Source: JBMYQA01 sp049600855
Lineage (GTDB): Bacteria > Bacteroidota > Bacteroidia > Cytophagales > Flammeovirgaceae
NCBI GenBank assembly: GCA_049600855.1
Contig: JBMYQA010000019.1
Location: 1-39,604, forward strand
DNA: 39,604 nt
Direction of reading: 5' to 3'
Position numbers and translations under genes: made by a program. Positions 31,559 to 39,604 of the stretch are shown here, one piece after another. Under the pieces are notes generated by a model, which saw only the letters and a list, made by a program, of their open reading frames with translations, was not told the origin of the DNA and did no database searches. How positions within the stretch are numbered: position 1 is the stretch's first letter; each line of letters starts with the position of its first letter.

Positions 31559-33205
31559 ATGAAAAAGTTAATCATCAGAAGTTTAGGCTTTGCATTACTA
31601 TTCCTCGTAGCCGCTTGCCATAGTAATAAAGATGGCAATCATGCCTATCGTCAGCTCCAAACCGAGAAAAGCGTGGCTTATGACAAAGCGCCTGCTAATC
31701 GAAAAACCAAAGCGAAAAAAATGGAAAGCAGGTATTATGCGGAGGAATTCGATGCGGGAGCCGCCAAAAAAGACATTCCAAGAGAACACAATACGGAGGA
31801 ATACGATAAAATCAATGAAAATGCTTTCAAAATCCCACAACTTAATCCATTATCTACTTTTTCAATAGATGTTGATGCGGCTTCTTACAGCAATTCACGA
31901 AGAATGATCAACAATGGGCAAATGCCCTATAAAGATGCGGTTCGTATTGAAGAGTTTATCAACTATTTTGATTACGATTACCCCAATCCAACAGGTGAAC
32001 ACCCATTTGAGGTGGTAACCGAAGTCGCTGCTTGCCCTTGGAATACGCAACATCAACTGGTTCATATTGGCTTGCAGGGTAAGAAATTAGACTATAAGAA
32101 TTTAGCTGCTACCAACTTGGTGTTTTTGATCGATGCATCTGGTTCTATGGAATCGGCTAATAAGCTTCCTCTACTCAAATCTTCTTTAAAATTACTATTA
32201 GATCAATTAGGAAAGAATGATCGTATTGCGATTGTAGCTTATGCAGGTGCTGCGGGTTTGGTACTTCCTTCTACGCCAGCTACCGAGAAAGAAACCATTT
32301 TAGCGGCATTGGACGACGTTAGTGCTGGCGGTTCCACTGCTGGTGGTGCTGGAATTAAATTAGCGTATAAAATTGCAAAAGAAAACTTGATTGAGGGCGG
32401 GAATAACCGCGTTATTCTTGCTACAGATGGCGATTTTAATGTAGGCGTATCATCAACTTCCGAACTCGTTCGCACGATCGAAGAAAAGCGTAAAGATGGG
32501 ATATACCTTACCATTTGTGGGTTTGGTATGGGAAATTACAAGGATGGACGAATGGAACAAATTAGCAATGCGGGGAATGGCAACTATTTCTACATTGATA
32601 ATATTCAAGAGGCGAAAAAAGTATTTATAACTGAAATGAGGGCTACCTTATTTACCATCGCAAAGGATGTAAAAATTCAAGTAGAGTTCAATCCAAATAA
32701 AGTTCAAGCTTATCGCTTAATTGGTTATGAAAACCGTTTGCTAGCTAACGAAGATTTTAATGATGATACCAAAGATGCAGGTGAATTAGGTGCTGGTCAT
32801 ACGGTTACGGCACTTTATGAAATTATTCCTACTGGTGTGCAAAGCAGTTTCATCAAAAATGTAGATGGTTTAAAATATCAGAAAACAAAAACTTCTAATG
32901 CTGCGAATACCAATGAAATCATAACCTTGAAGCTTCGCTACAAAAAGCCTAGTGAAGAAACAAGTAAGCTTATTACCACCGTCGTTAAAGATAATCAAAC
33001 AACATTCGAAAAGACTTCAACAAATTTCCAATTCTCAGCTTCAGTAGCCGCATTTGGCATGTTGTTACGAGAGTCGGAATTTAAAGGCGAAACTTCTTAT
33101 AAAGCGGTCATGCTTTGGGCTAAAAATGCCCAAGGTAAAGACAAAGAAGGCTATCGTGCTGAGTTTATCAAGTTGGTCTCAGCTTGTGAAGCGATGGCAA
33201 ATTAG
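31559..33205 (+). CDS. YfbK-like von Willebrand factor A lipoprotein
   Basis: A 548-residue lipoprotein: lipobox VAAC, lipid Cys at 20. A K/R-rich linker leads to the N-terminal YfbK region (NPLSTFSIDVDAASYSNSRRMINNGQMPYKDAVRIEEFINYFDYDYP). The VWA domain has a MIDAS motif DASGS from Asp192 (NLVFLIDASGSMESANKLPLLKSSLKLLL) and ATDGDFNVGVSS. The C-terminal DUF3520 region follows (VQVEFNP-like KIQVEFNPNKVQAYRLIGYENR, then FSASVAAFGMLLRESEFKG). The function is unknown; a metal-dependent adhesion role at the outer membrane is likely. It lacks the carboxypeptidase-like N-terminal domain of longer relatives. Confidence 0.9.
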   Translation: MKKLIIRSLGFALLFLVAACHSNKDGNHAYRQLQTEKSVAYDKAPANRKTKAKKMESRYYAEEFDAGAAKKDIPREHNTEEYDKINENAFKIPQLNPLSTFSIDVDAASYSNSRRMINNGQMPYKDAVRIEEFINYFDYDYPNPTGEHPFEVVTEVAACPWNTQHQLVHIGLQGKKLDYKNLAATNLVFLIDASGSMESANKLPLLKSSLKLLLDQLGKNDRIAIVAYAGAAGLVLPSTPATEKETILAALDDVSAGGSTAGGAGIKLAYKIAKENLIEGGNNRVILATDGDFNVGVSSTSELVRTIEEKRKDGIYLTICGFGMGNYKDGRMEQISNAGNGNYFYIDNIQEAKKVFITEMRATLFTIAKDVKIQVEFNPNKVQAYRLIGYENRLLANEDFNDDTKDAGELGAGHTVTALYEIIPTGVQSSFIKNVDGLKYQKTKTSNAANTNEIITLKLRYKKPSEETSKLITTVVKDNQTTFEKTSTNFQFSASVAAFGMLLRESEFKGETSYKAVMLWAKNAQGKDKEGYRAEFIKLVSACEAMAN

Positions 33206-33281
33206 CAAAGAAGAGATTCACCAAACCAATTCCTTCATGAATACGTACCTCCAAATTGCTTAGATTCTTGATTGTTAGTTT

Positions 33282-33312
33282 GACCCATCCCGATGTTCGA
33301 GATGGGTCATTT
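33282..33312 (+). terminator. Possible terminator of the VWA gene
   Basis: GACCCATC and GATGGGTC pair around an 11-base loop, followed by the short run ATTTTG. Confidence 0.55.
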
Positions 33313-33328
33313 TGATGGGTTTACTTCC

Positions 33329-33880
33329 TTAAACGCCCGATTTCACTTCGAACACATCCAACTGAATGGCAAAATCCCAAACCTTGGGTAAATCCCAATA
33401 GTTAGAAAGAGCAACGCTGCTCATGTTGGTAGGAAATTCTACTAATTGTTTGGGAAACGTATGCGTTTCGTTAGCAAAAGAACTGGCTTCAGGTAAAAAT
33501 AACTCAATGGCATTTTTGCTGGGCGTACAAGTTTCAGCAGCGCTTACCTCACAAGATACACGAATAATCAAACCGTTTACTTCAATATCACGGCCATTTT
33601 CTTTCCACGAAAATACAGTGGGTTTTCCTGCTACCTTGACATTGCTGATATTAATGCACGCATTATTTGCTAATACATGTGCGCCTGCTAATAGTCTACT
33701 CACATCTTTTTCCGTGATTTTTTGGGTAGGCGCAGGATTTCCCCAAGTATCTTTTTTAGGAAAACAAATTTGAAATTGCTTCTCAATTGCATGAGGTTTG
33801 TTGGAATTTTTGTGTCCAAAACAGCCTTTTAAAATGATGGAAATGGATAATAAAAAAATGAGAATGGGTTGATGTTTCAT
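33329..33880 (-). CDS. Lipoprotein of unknown function
   Basis: A 183-residue protein with a lipoprotein signal (lipobox LKGC, Cys at 20). The mature part has four further Cys (FQICFPKK, NNACINIS, RVSCEVS, AETCTPS), which could pair as disulfides, and a beta-rich core ending in WDLPKVWDFAIQLDVFEVKSG. I do not recognise the family. It is alone, convergent with the VWA gene. Confidence 0.65.
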   Translation of the reverse strand: MKHQPILIFLLSISIILKGCFGHKNSNKPHAIEKQFQICFPKKDTWGNPAPTQKITEKDVSRLLAGAHVLANNACINISNVKVAGKPTVFSWKENGRDIEVNGLIIRVSCEVSAAETCTPSKNAIELFLPEASSFANETHTFPKQLVEFPTNMSSVALSNYWDLPKVWDFAIQLDVFEVKSGV

Positions 33881-33963
33881 AGTGTTAGGTTGTTAACAGT
33901 ACAAAGATCACCTTCTGCTCCTCATTTGATTTACGGACTAATTGTATTTGGCTATTTTTTTAT

Positions 33964-34000
33964 AAAAAAATGACTTTTCAGATTAATGTTCTGAAAAGTC
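33964..34000 (-). terminator. Intrinsic terminator of the basic lipoprotein gene
   Basis: On the minus strand GACTTTTCAGA and TCTGAAAAGTC pair perfectly around a 7-base loop and are followed by ATTTTTTT. Confidence 0.88.
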
Positions 34001-34025
34001 TAATACTGTTGTAAAGTCTTAGAGA

Positions 34026-34379
34026 TCAGTGTACTATGCCACATTCTTTACAAAACTTTCGCTTTCCTTTTTTGCGTTTTTTAGGCTTCTTTTTATGACC
34101 AAAATACATCGGGTTAGCATACTGGGGCTTGCCCGCTTCGCGTGCTTGTTTATGTAATTCTTTTCGCCTTGCTTCTGCAAATTCATTTCTCCCTGAGGCA
34201 ATTTTTGCTTTGTTCTTCTTGTTGCGATGTCTTTTTGGTTGTTTCTCATAGCGTTTCCCTACATCAATATCAGACAAGGTACTTCTCGGTTGCAGGGAGG
34301 TTTTTGCATCGGGTTTGGAACAGCTCGTTGCAATTAATAAACAACCAGCAATTACGAAATAGGCAATTTTTTTCGACAT
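34026..34379 (-). CDS. Very basic small lipoprotein with a C-terminal CxxC
   Basis: A 117-residue protein: signal MSKKIAYFVIAGCLLIATSC, lipid Cys at 20, then an unusually basic, low-complexity mature part (KRYEKQPKRHRNKKNKAKIA, GHKKKPKKRKKGKRK) and the end FCKECGIVH. Family unknown; it resembles small lysine-rich lipoproteins of Cytophagales. The charge would favour binding to lipopolysaccharide, nucleic acid or peptidoglycan (inference). I use the second ATG (34379), which places a normal signal peptide at the start. A strong terminator follows. Confidence 0.7.
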   Translation of the reverse strand: MSKKIAYFVIAGCLLIATSCSKPDAKTSLQPRSTLSDIDVGKRYEKQPKRHRNKKNKAKIASGRNEFAEARRKELHKQAREAGKPQYANPMYFGHKKKPKKRKKGKRKFCKECGIVH

Positions 34380-34449
34380 GATATTCATTTATTTTGGGCT
34401 AATGATTCAAGTTTTCTAACTTCATGCGTAAGTACATACCTCCATTATA

Positions 34450-36867
34450 ATGGCTCGCATAACAATTTGGATCATTCTCATCATCACGCTTCTTAGTTTT
34501 CACCATTTAAGCGCACAACACTATCGGGTTTCGGGTAAAGTTATTGAAGCAGTGTCCAAAGATCCATTACCATTTACGCATGTTATTATTAATAAAGGCG
34601 AAAATCATGCCTTTACTGACCTAGACGGTGAATTTTTAGTTGAATCGAATACGCCAATTAGCCAGCTTACGTTCAAACAACCACTTCATGATACGAAAGA
34701 AATCAGCATTACGTTTGAACGGGTCAATAATATGCTTGTGGAACTTACTGCCAACCAACTCTTTGTGTATGAACGACAAACGAATGAAGAAACGAAAGCG
34801 CTCATGGAGAAAGCTTTTGCGAATAAGCAGGCGTATAATCCTGACAAAATGAAAGATATTTCGTATGACTCATACAATAAATTTACCCTTTCTTATGGTC
34901 AGGTAAAAAAGGTTAAAAGTTCAATCAATAAGATTCTAGGGAAATTCAAGTCGATTAATAAAGTATTAGACAGTACCGAAACGAATCATCATTTATTGAT
35001 GATGGAATCGGTGACCCATCAAGATTATTACAATCTTTTTAATAGAAAAGAAAGTGTGTTGGCCTCTAAAGTATCAGGAATTGAACAGCCTGCAATTTTT
35101 GCCCTCACCTCTCAATTACAACCATTTAGCATCTATACACCCGAAACTTATCTTTTAGGCACCTATTATAATAGTCCTTTTACGTATAAACCGTTTAGTT
35201 GGTATCATTTTAGAACCATTGATACGGCTTACATTAATCAAGATACGGTATATGTGGTCAAATTTAATCCTAAAAATGACCTCAAAATCTTATTTTTAAA
35301 GGGTTTCCTTTACATCAACTCCGACGGCTATGCGGTACAATATCATAATGTACAGCCTGCGATTAGCAAATCAGTGGAAATGGAGTATTTCCAATCGTAT
35401 CAAAAAGACTCATCAGGGCAATGGTTTCCTCACCAAATTGAGACAAGCATTATAAAAGATCGGCTCAGTACCACAAATAATAAATTAGAAGCCATAGATC
35501 GCACCACCATCCATCAGGTAAAAAGAGACGTAGGATTGAAGAAAGGAAAGTTTAATGAGATTGTACTCGATTATAAAAACCATCAAACACGACCGAATTC
35601 CTATTGGCAGAAAGCCCGAAAGAGTAAGTTCACGCTCACCGATTCCCTCACCTATCAATTCTACGATTCTATTGGGAGTATTAAAAACTTTGAGAATTTT
35701 ATTCGATTTGGGGAAGGACTTTACTACGGGGAAATTCCTTACAAAAACATAGACTTATTGCTGAGCCGTGTAGTCGATTTTAACCAATTTGAAGGATTGC
35801 GGGTAGGTTTGGGTTTACAAACGAATGAAAGGCTCTTTCGTCATGCGACCTTTGGTGGGTACTTTGCCTTTGGCATTAATGATGATGAATTCAAGTATGG
35901 TGCATATACAAAAATTAAACTTGGAAAATTCCTCAATACGCGTCTCATTTACTCGTATCAAAACGATTTGTATGAATCAGGTATACCCGAATTTCCTTTT
36001 GATTCCCCACAATTTTCCAGTGAGTCATTGCGCGGCTATCGCGTATCCATTACTGATCGTATCATTCGGCACGAGCTCGCTTTAGAGTTTCAGCCAATCA
36101 AATACCTCAACATGCGCTTGGGATATTTCAGGGATGATGTTTCACCTCTCTATGAATATGATCTAGAAGGCGAAGTAGATGATTTTGATTTTTCTGAAAT
36201 TCGAGTCGGCTTTCGCTATGCATTTGGGGAGCATTACATGGAGTCGGTTCATCGAAAAATATCTTTTGGTACCGATTACCCCATTGTTTGGGCACAATAT
36301 ACCAACGGCTCGGATAGCTTTCTTGGAGGAGAGTTTGACTACACCAAATGGGATTTTAAATTGCAAAAAACTACGCGTACAGTAGCTTTGGGTACCAGTT
36401 ATATACAAGTGCGAGCGGGTTGGATTAATGGGCGAGTGCCTTATCAACGCTTATACCGTGGGCTGGGCAGTTTTAGACGGATTTCTACCATTGCACGAAA
36501 TAGTTTCGAAACCATGGGATATAATGAGTTCATTTCGGATCGTTATGTGGCTATTTTTTATTCGCATAACCTTGGAGATATTTACATTCGGAGGTTACGC
36601 AAACAACCTAGTTTAGTCGTTTCTCAAAATATGGGTTGGGGATCGTTGAGAAATCCAGGCAGGCATGGTGGGAACCAAGAACGCATCCGAACAATGGAGA
36701 AAGGGTATTTCGAAACAGGCGCATTTATGAATAATATTTTAGTGCTCAGTGGTTTTGGAATTAATGTGGGCTTGGGAGCTGGCATTTATCTACGCTATGG
36801 TCCTTATCAATTGCCAGTTGGTAAAGATAACCGTGTATTTAAAATTGCGATTGATTTTCAGTTATAG
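34450..36867 (+). CDS. DUF5686 / carboxypeptidase-like regulatory domain outer-membrane protein
   Basis: An 805-residue protein with a signal peptide (to about Ala22, LSFHHLSA before QHY). A carboxypeptidase-regulatory-like domain (about 24-105: YRVSGKVIEAVSKDPLPFTHVIINKGENHAFTDLDGEFLV) precedes the DUF5686 region (about 110-805). The last ~400 residues alternate aromatic and Gly positions, as in a large outer-membrane beta-barrel (YGAYTKIKLGKFLNTRLIYSY, MRLGYFRDDVSPLYEYD, YIQVRAGWINGRVPYQRLYRG), ending in the strand FKIAIDFQL. The family is Bacteroidota-specific; function is unknown. Confidence 0.88.
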   Translation: MARITIWIILIITLLSFHHLSAQHYRVSGKVIEAVSKDPLPFTHVIINKGENHAFTDLDGEFLVESNTPISQLTFKQPLHDTKEISITFERVNNMLVELTANQLFVYERQTNEETKALMEKAFANKQAYNPDKMKDISYDSYNKFTLSYGQVKKVKSSINKILGKFKSINKVLDSTETNHHLLMMESVTHQDYYNLFNRKESVLASKVSGIEQPAIFALTSQLQPFSIYTPETYLLGTYYNSPFTYKPFSWYHFRTIDTAYINQDTVYVVKFNPKNDLKILFLKGFLYINSDGYAVQYHNVQPAISKSVEMEYFQSYQKDSSGQWFPHQIETSIIKDRLSTTNNKLEAIDRTTIHQVKRDVGLKKGKFNEIVLDYKNHQTRPNSYWQKARKSKFTLTDSLTYQFYDSIGSIKNFENFIRFGEGLYYGEIPYKNIDLLLSRVVDFNQFEGLRVGLGLQTNERLFRHATFGGYFAFGINDDEFKYGAYTKIKLGKFLNTRLIYSYQNDLYESGIPEFPFDSPQFSSESLRGYRVSITDRIIRHELALEFQPIKYLNMRLGYFRDDVSPLYEYDLEGEVDDFDFSEIRVGFRYAFGEHYMESVHRKISFGTDYPIVWAQYTNGSDSFLGGEFDYTKWDFKLQKTTRTVALGTSYIQVRAGWINGRVPYQRLYRGLGSFRRISTIARNSFETMGYNEFISDRYVAIFYSHNLGDIYIRRLRKQPSLVVSQNMGWGSLRNPGRHGGNQERIRTMEKGYFETGAFMNNILVLSGFGINVGLGAGIYLRYGPYQLPVGKDNRVFKIAIDFQL

Positions 36868-36872
36868 GACTA

Positions 36873-36989
36873 TTTCATAAAAAAGCAGGAAGTGCTCATT
36901 GAAGCTTCTTAGCTTCAATTGAAATAGGTTTGAGCTTCCTAGCTCAAAACAGTTAGCGTTTAGAAACCTCAAAGTGCATTTTTATGAAA
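36873..36989. repeat. 117-bp palindromic element with internal hairpins
   Basis: The ends TTTCATAAAAAAGCA and TGCATTTTTATGAAA are 15-bp inverted repeats with one mismatch. Inside are TTGAAGC/GCTTCAA (36899-36918), AGGTTT/AAACCT (36926-36969) and within it TTTGAGC/GCTCAAA. The two inner hairpins share AGCTTCyTAGCT. It fills the space between the DUF5686 gene and the second phzF. No target duplication is visible at its edges. It may be a small non-autonomous or REP-like element, or a 3'-end RNA structure. Confidence 0.55.
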
Positions 36990-37012
36990 AAGCCCAGTTA
37001 TAAAACAAAGAA

Positions 37013-37801
37013 ATGAAGATTCCCATTTACCAAATAGATACATTTACCGATAAGGTTTTTGGTGGAAACCCTGCTGCAGTTTGCCCTTTAGAGGCATGGC
37101 TGCCCGATGAAACGCTTCAACAAATTGCCCTAGAGAACAACCTCGCAGAAACAGCTTTTTTCATCAAAACAGGAGCAGGTCAATATCACCTACGTTGGTT
37201 CACGCCAGAGATTGAAATGGATTTGTGTGGACATGCAACTTTAGCCACTGCTTTTGTTATTTTTAGCCACTATGAACCTAAGCGTAAAACGCTCACTTTT
37301 GATAGTCTTAGCGGGCAATTAGTTGTTCGAAAAGCGGGAGATTTCCTAGAATTAGATTTTCCTTCGCGCCCTCCGCTTCCCGCTACACTTCCGAAAATTA
37401 TTAGCAAAAGCCTAAATATTCAACCCATCGAGGTGTGGAAAGCACGAGATTATGTGTTGTTATATGAGGATGAAGCAAGCATACGGCAGCTAACTCCAGA
37501 TGTGGCACAATTGAATCAAATCAATCTTGATCCTGGAGGTATTGTCGTTACAGCTCAAGGTGATCAGGTCGATTTCGTTTCCCGCTTTTTTACGCCTCAG
37601 GCGACTATTTTTGAAGATCCAGTGACAGGGTCGGCACATTGTAGCCTCATTCCATTTTGGGCAAATCGACTACAAAAACAGGCGTTTCATGCCTTACAAT
37701 TGTCTGCCCGTCAGGGAGAGTTATTCTGTAACATCGTAAATGATCGTGTGCAAATTCGAGGAAAAGCAGTGGAATATTTAAAAGGAGCGATTCGTATTTG
37801 A
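37013..37801 (+). CDS. PhzF-family isomerase-like protein
   Basis: A 262-residue PhzF/YddE-family protein. VFGGNPAAVCPLEAWLPDE, ENNLAETAFFIK with the catalytic Glu46, MDLCGHATLATA, and EDPVTGSAHCSL are all present. This makes it a probable active isomerase of unknown substrate, unlike the relative at 7978-8796. The two share the fold but are clearly different proteins. No phenazine genes are in the window. Confidence 0.92.
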   Translation: MKIPIYQIDTFTDKVFGGNPAAVCPLEAWLPDETLQQIALENNLAETAFFIKTGAGQYHLRWFTPEIEMDLCGHATLATAFVIFSHYEPKRKTLTFDSLSGQLVVRKAGDFLELDFPSRPPLPATLPKIISKSLNIQPIEVWKARDYVLLYEDEASIRQLTPDVAQLNQINLDPGGIVVTAQGDQVDFVSRFFTPQATIFEDPVTGSAHCSLIPFWANRLQKQAFHALQLSARQGELFCNIVNDRVQIRGKAVEYLKGAIRI

Positions 37802-37886
37802 CACATTTAATCATTTTGTAAGTGCTCACCTTTTCATTTCCTTTGGTCGTATAAATAAGCGTGCAACATTAACAAACTATACACTT

Positions 37887-38429
37887 ATGGAATATCGACC
37901 CAAGATCACAGACATTTATCTCGATCAAGTGCTGACTAGAACATATCGTAATGAATATGGGGAACGTGAACAAGTTCCTTATGAAGCGCGTGTACATCGA
38001 CCTGTTAAAACGCTAGATGTTGGTTTGCGCTTTGTCAATCATTTTGCAGACGGTATCGTGTATCAAATTCTGATTTACATGATTATGGCTATCCCAGGAA
38101 TGGAATCCCAACCTTTTATACCATTATTCATTTTCTTGTCCATGCCGATTTATTACATCATTGGGGAACATAAATTTCAACGTACCATTGGTAAGTTGCT
38201 AACCAAATCTATTGTAATTAATGAATACGGAGAAGCCTTGGATTTGAGGCAAGCTGTGTTGCGAACCATTATTCGATTTGTTCCATTTAATGCATTCTCA
38301 TTTTTGGGCAGTTCACAACGCGGCTGGCATGACACATGGTCTAAAACTTATGTAGTTTCAGAAAGTGAATATGAAGAATTACAGCTTTTACTGAGTGATC
38401 CAAGTAATTTTGAACCTCAGGAAGTGTAG
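37887..38429 (+). CDS. RDD family membrane protein
   Basis: A 180-residue protein with RDD-family features: VGLRFVNHFADGIVYQILIYMIMAIPG (first membrane segment with the Arg and Asp of the motif), a second hydrophobic stretch PLFIFLSMPIYYII, then GEHKFQRTIGKLLTKSIVINEYGEALDLRQAVLRTIIRFVPFNAFSFL and HDTWSKTYVV, which are very typical. RDD proteins are small membrane proteins, some acting as Na+/H+ antiporters; the role here is unknown. A strong terminator follows it. Confidence 0.85.
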   Translation: MEYRPKITDIYLDQVLTRTYRNEYGEREQVPYEARVHRPVKTLDVGLRFVNHFADGIVYQILIYMIMAIPGMESQPFIPLFIFLSMPIYYIIGEHKFQRTIGKLLTKSIVINEYGEALDLRQAVLRTIIRFVPFNAFSFLGSSQRGWHDTWSKTYVVSESEYEELQLLLSDPSNFEPQEV

Positions 38430-38455
38430 ATCGCCATTTTAATCAAAGAGGATAA

Positions 38456-38503
38456 AGGTTTAAGAGCATACGAGTGATTATGCTCTTAAACCTTATTTTT
38501 TTA
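38456..38503 (+). terminator. Intrinsic terminator of the RDD gene
   Basis: AAGGTTTAAGAGCATA and TATGCTCTTAAACCTT pair perfectly (16 bp) around an 8-base loop, then A and seven T. Confidence 0.92.
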
Positions 38504-38579
38504 TAACGAAGTGCCATTATTTTTAACATTTTATTGTTTAATTTTACCTGATTCGATCAATATAGTATACGTCAAGCAG

Positions 38580-39604
38580 TTGAACTATTTCGCAACCAAA
38601 ATAGAGTTTTTGAAAGGTGTTGGGCCACAAAAAGCAGATGCCCTCAAAACAGAACTAGGCATTCATACCTTTGGTGATCTGTTACAACACTATCCTTTTC
38701 GGCATGAAGACCGAACTAAATTTTACAAGGTTCGAGAGATTCATGAAGGTTTGCCTTATGTACAAGTTATCGGGCAGGTGAGTTACTTGGAAACCATTGG
38801 GGAAGGTCGCAAGAAACGCTTAGTGGCTACCTTACGGGATGAAACGGGGACGTTAGACTTAATTTGGTTTCAAGGGGTGAATTGGGTTAAGAAAACCTTG
38901 AAAGTAGGGGTAAACTATGTGTTTTTTGGGAAACCGAATTCATTTAAAGGAAATTATAGCCTCACGCATCCTGAATTTGAGTTATTCAATGCGGCCAGTC
39001 AAAAAGGTGGCGCTTTGGTGCCTGTGTATCATTCTACCGATAAGCTCAAAAAGAAATTTTTAGATAGCCGAGGTATTGCGAAGATTCAACGCACCTTATT
39101 GCAGGAAGCCTACCAAAAAATCCCCGAATCATTACCCGATTACATTGTAGAGAAATATGGGTTTATCAGCAAAAAAGAAGCGGTAAGGCAGGTTCACTTT
39201 CCAGCGCATTCAAAAAATTTAGAAAAGGCAAATGCTCGATTAAAGTTTGAAGAGTTATTTTACATTCAGCTCAAGCAATTGCGCATTCGGCAAGGCAAGC
39301 AATTGCAGTTTAGGGGACAAATATTTGCCAAAATTCCAACGCTCAATAAATTCTATAAAGACTTACTCCCGTTCGATTTAACCAATGCTCAAAAACGGGT
39401 GATTCGAGAGATTTATCAAGACATGAAATCGGGTACACAGATGAATCGCTTGCTTCAGGGGGATGTAGGAAGTGGCAAAACCATTGTGGCTTTCATTTGC
39501 ATGCTCATGGCGATAGATAATGATGCGCAAGCCTGTATGATGGCTCCTACCGAAATTTTGGCAGATCAACATTACCATGGACTAAAGGAGTTTGCCGATT
39601 TATT
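38580..39604 (+). CDS. recG: ATP-dependent DNA helicase RecG, 3' end cut off
   Basis: The frame is open from TTG 38580 to the window end (341 codons). NYFATKIEFLKGVGPQKADALKTELGIHTFGDLLQHYPFRHEDRT is the RecG N-terminal signature; the wedge OB-fold follows (VQVIGQVSYLETIGEGRKKRLVATLRDETGTLDLIWFQG), and Walker A is GDVGSGKTIVAF in LLQGDVGSGKT with the next motif MMAPTEILADQHY. RecG remodels stalled forks. No ATG is available in frame upstream, so TTG is the probable start; an upstream alternative was not found. The helicase C-terminal half lies beyond the window. Confidence 0.95.
   Translation, partial: MNYFATKIEFLKGVGPQKADALKTELGIHTFGDLLQHYPFRHEDRTKFYKVREIHEGLPYVQVIGQVSYLETIGEGRKKRLVATLRDETGTLDLIWFQGVNWVKKTLKVGVNYVFFGKPNSFKGNYSLTHPEFELFNAASQKGGALVPVYHSTDKLKKKFLDSRGIAKIQRTLLQEAYQKIPESLPDYIVEKYGFISKKEAVRQVHFPAHSKNLEKANARLKFEELFYIQLKQLRIRQGKQLQFRGQIFAKIPTLNKFYKDLLPFDLTNAQKRVIREIYQDMKSGTQMNRLLQGDVGSGKTIVAFICMLMAIDNDAQACMMAPTEILADQHYHGLKEFADL

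Noticed and set aside
7978..37801. The two PhzF genes as a recent duplication
   Set aside because: They are 29 kb apart, differ across most of their length and in a key catalytic residue; they are old paralogues or separately acquired.
1..39604. CRISPR arrays, prophage, transposase, rRNA or tRNA genes
   Set aside because: No regularly spaced repeat-spacer pattern, phage structural or transposase motif, or cloverleaf sequence was found on reading both strands.

Overview
The window looks like chromosomal DNA of a member of the Bacteroidota, most likely a Cytophagales-type bacterium. The evidence is the gene content: a long Bacteroidota-style NusB, a DUF5686 outer-membrane protein, a YfbK-like von Willebrand lipoprotein, many short lipoproteins, and the bacillithiol genes ytxJ and bshA. 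DNA is A+T-rich, Shine-Dalgarno sequences are mostly absent, and several genes are preceded by the TAnnTTTG -7 element typical of this phylum. No rRNA, tRNA, CRISPR array, prophage or intact insertion sequence was seen. The species cannot be named from the sequence alone.

Layout. 1-4631 (+): end of nusB, a YtxH protein with a shortened tandem relative, a DUF1573 lipoprotein, yajC overlapping a YbbR-like gene, and a membrane protein. 4650-6471 (-): an ECF sigma factor overlapping its probable partner, which joins an anti-sigma-like N-terminus, one inner-membrane helix and a C-terminal beta-barrel-like domain. 6737-10461: a class-V aminotransferase, a PhzF-like protein lacking the usual catalytic Glu, and a divergent MocR regulator. 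10462-11046 is gene-poor and holds a broken small reading frame. 11047-13478: ytxJ, bshA and hslV. 13709-17660: a DUF885 protein with a degenerate metal motif, a lone nuoA and a beta-helix lipoprotein, ending against a peptide-deformylase remnant. 17882-21990: a secreted protein, a pirin and mutS2. 21991-22512 has no gene but contains a run of hairpins ending in a strong terminator, a candidate small RNA.

22513-29736: dnaN (-), pterin dehydratase (-), an FMN glutamate-synthase-like protein (+), a SiaC-like protein (+) overlapping a DUF4905-like gene (-), a MORN-type secreted protein (+), and an SPFH membrane protein with a ribbon-helix-helix protein (-) with perfect inverted repeats ahead of both. 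30212-34379: small secreted proteins and lipoproteins, an Hpt protein and a VWA lipoprotein. 34450-39604 (+): DUF5686 protein, a 117-bp palindromic element, a second PhzF (catalytic Glu intact), an RDD membrane protein and the 5' part of recG, cut by the window edge.

Most of the window is ordinary housekeeping DNA. The parts most worth follow-up are the putative structured RNA (about 22198-22440), the palindromic element (36873-36989), the trans-envelope sigma-regulator pair, the PhzF and DUF885 proteins with altered active sites, and several palindromic operator-like sites shared between or paired with genes. All functional statements are from reading the sequence; no database search was run.
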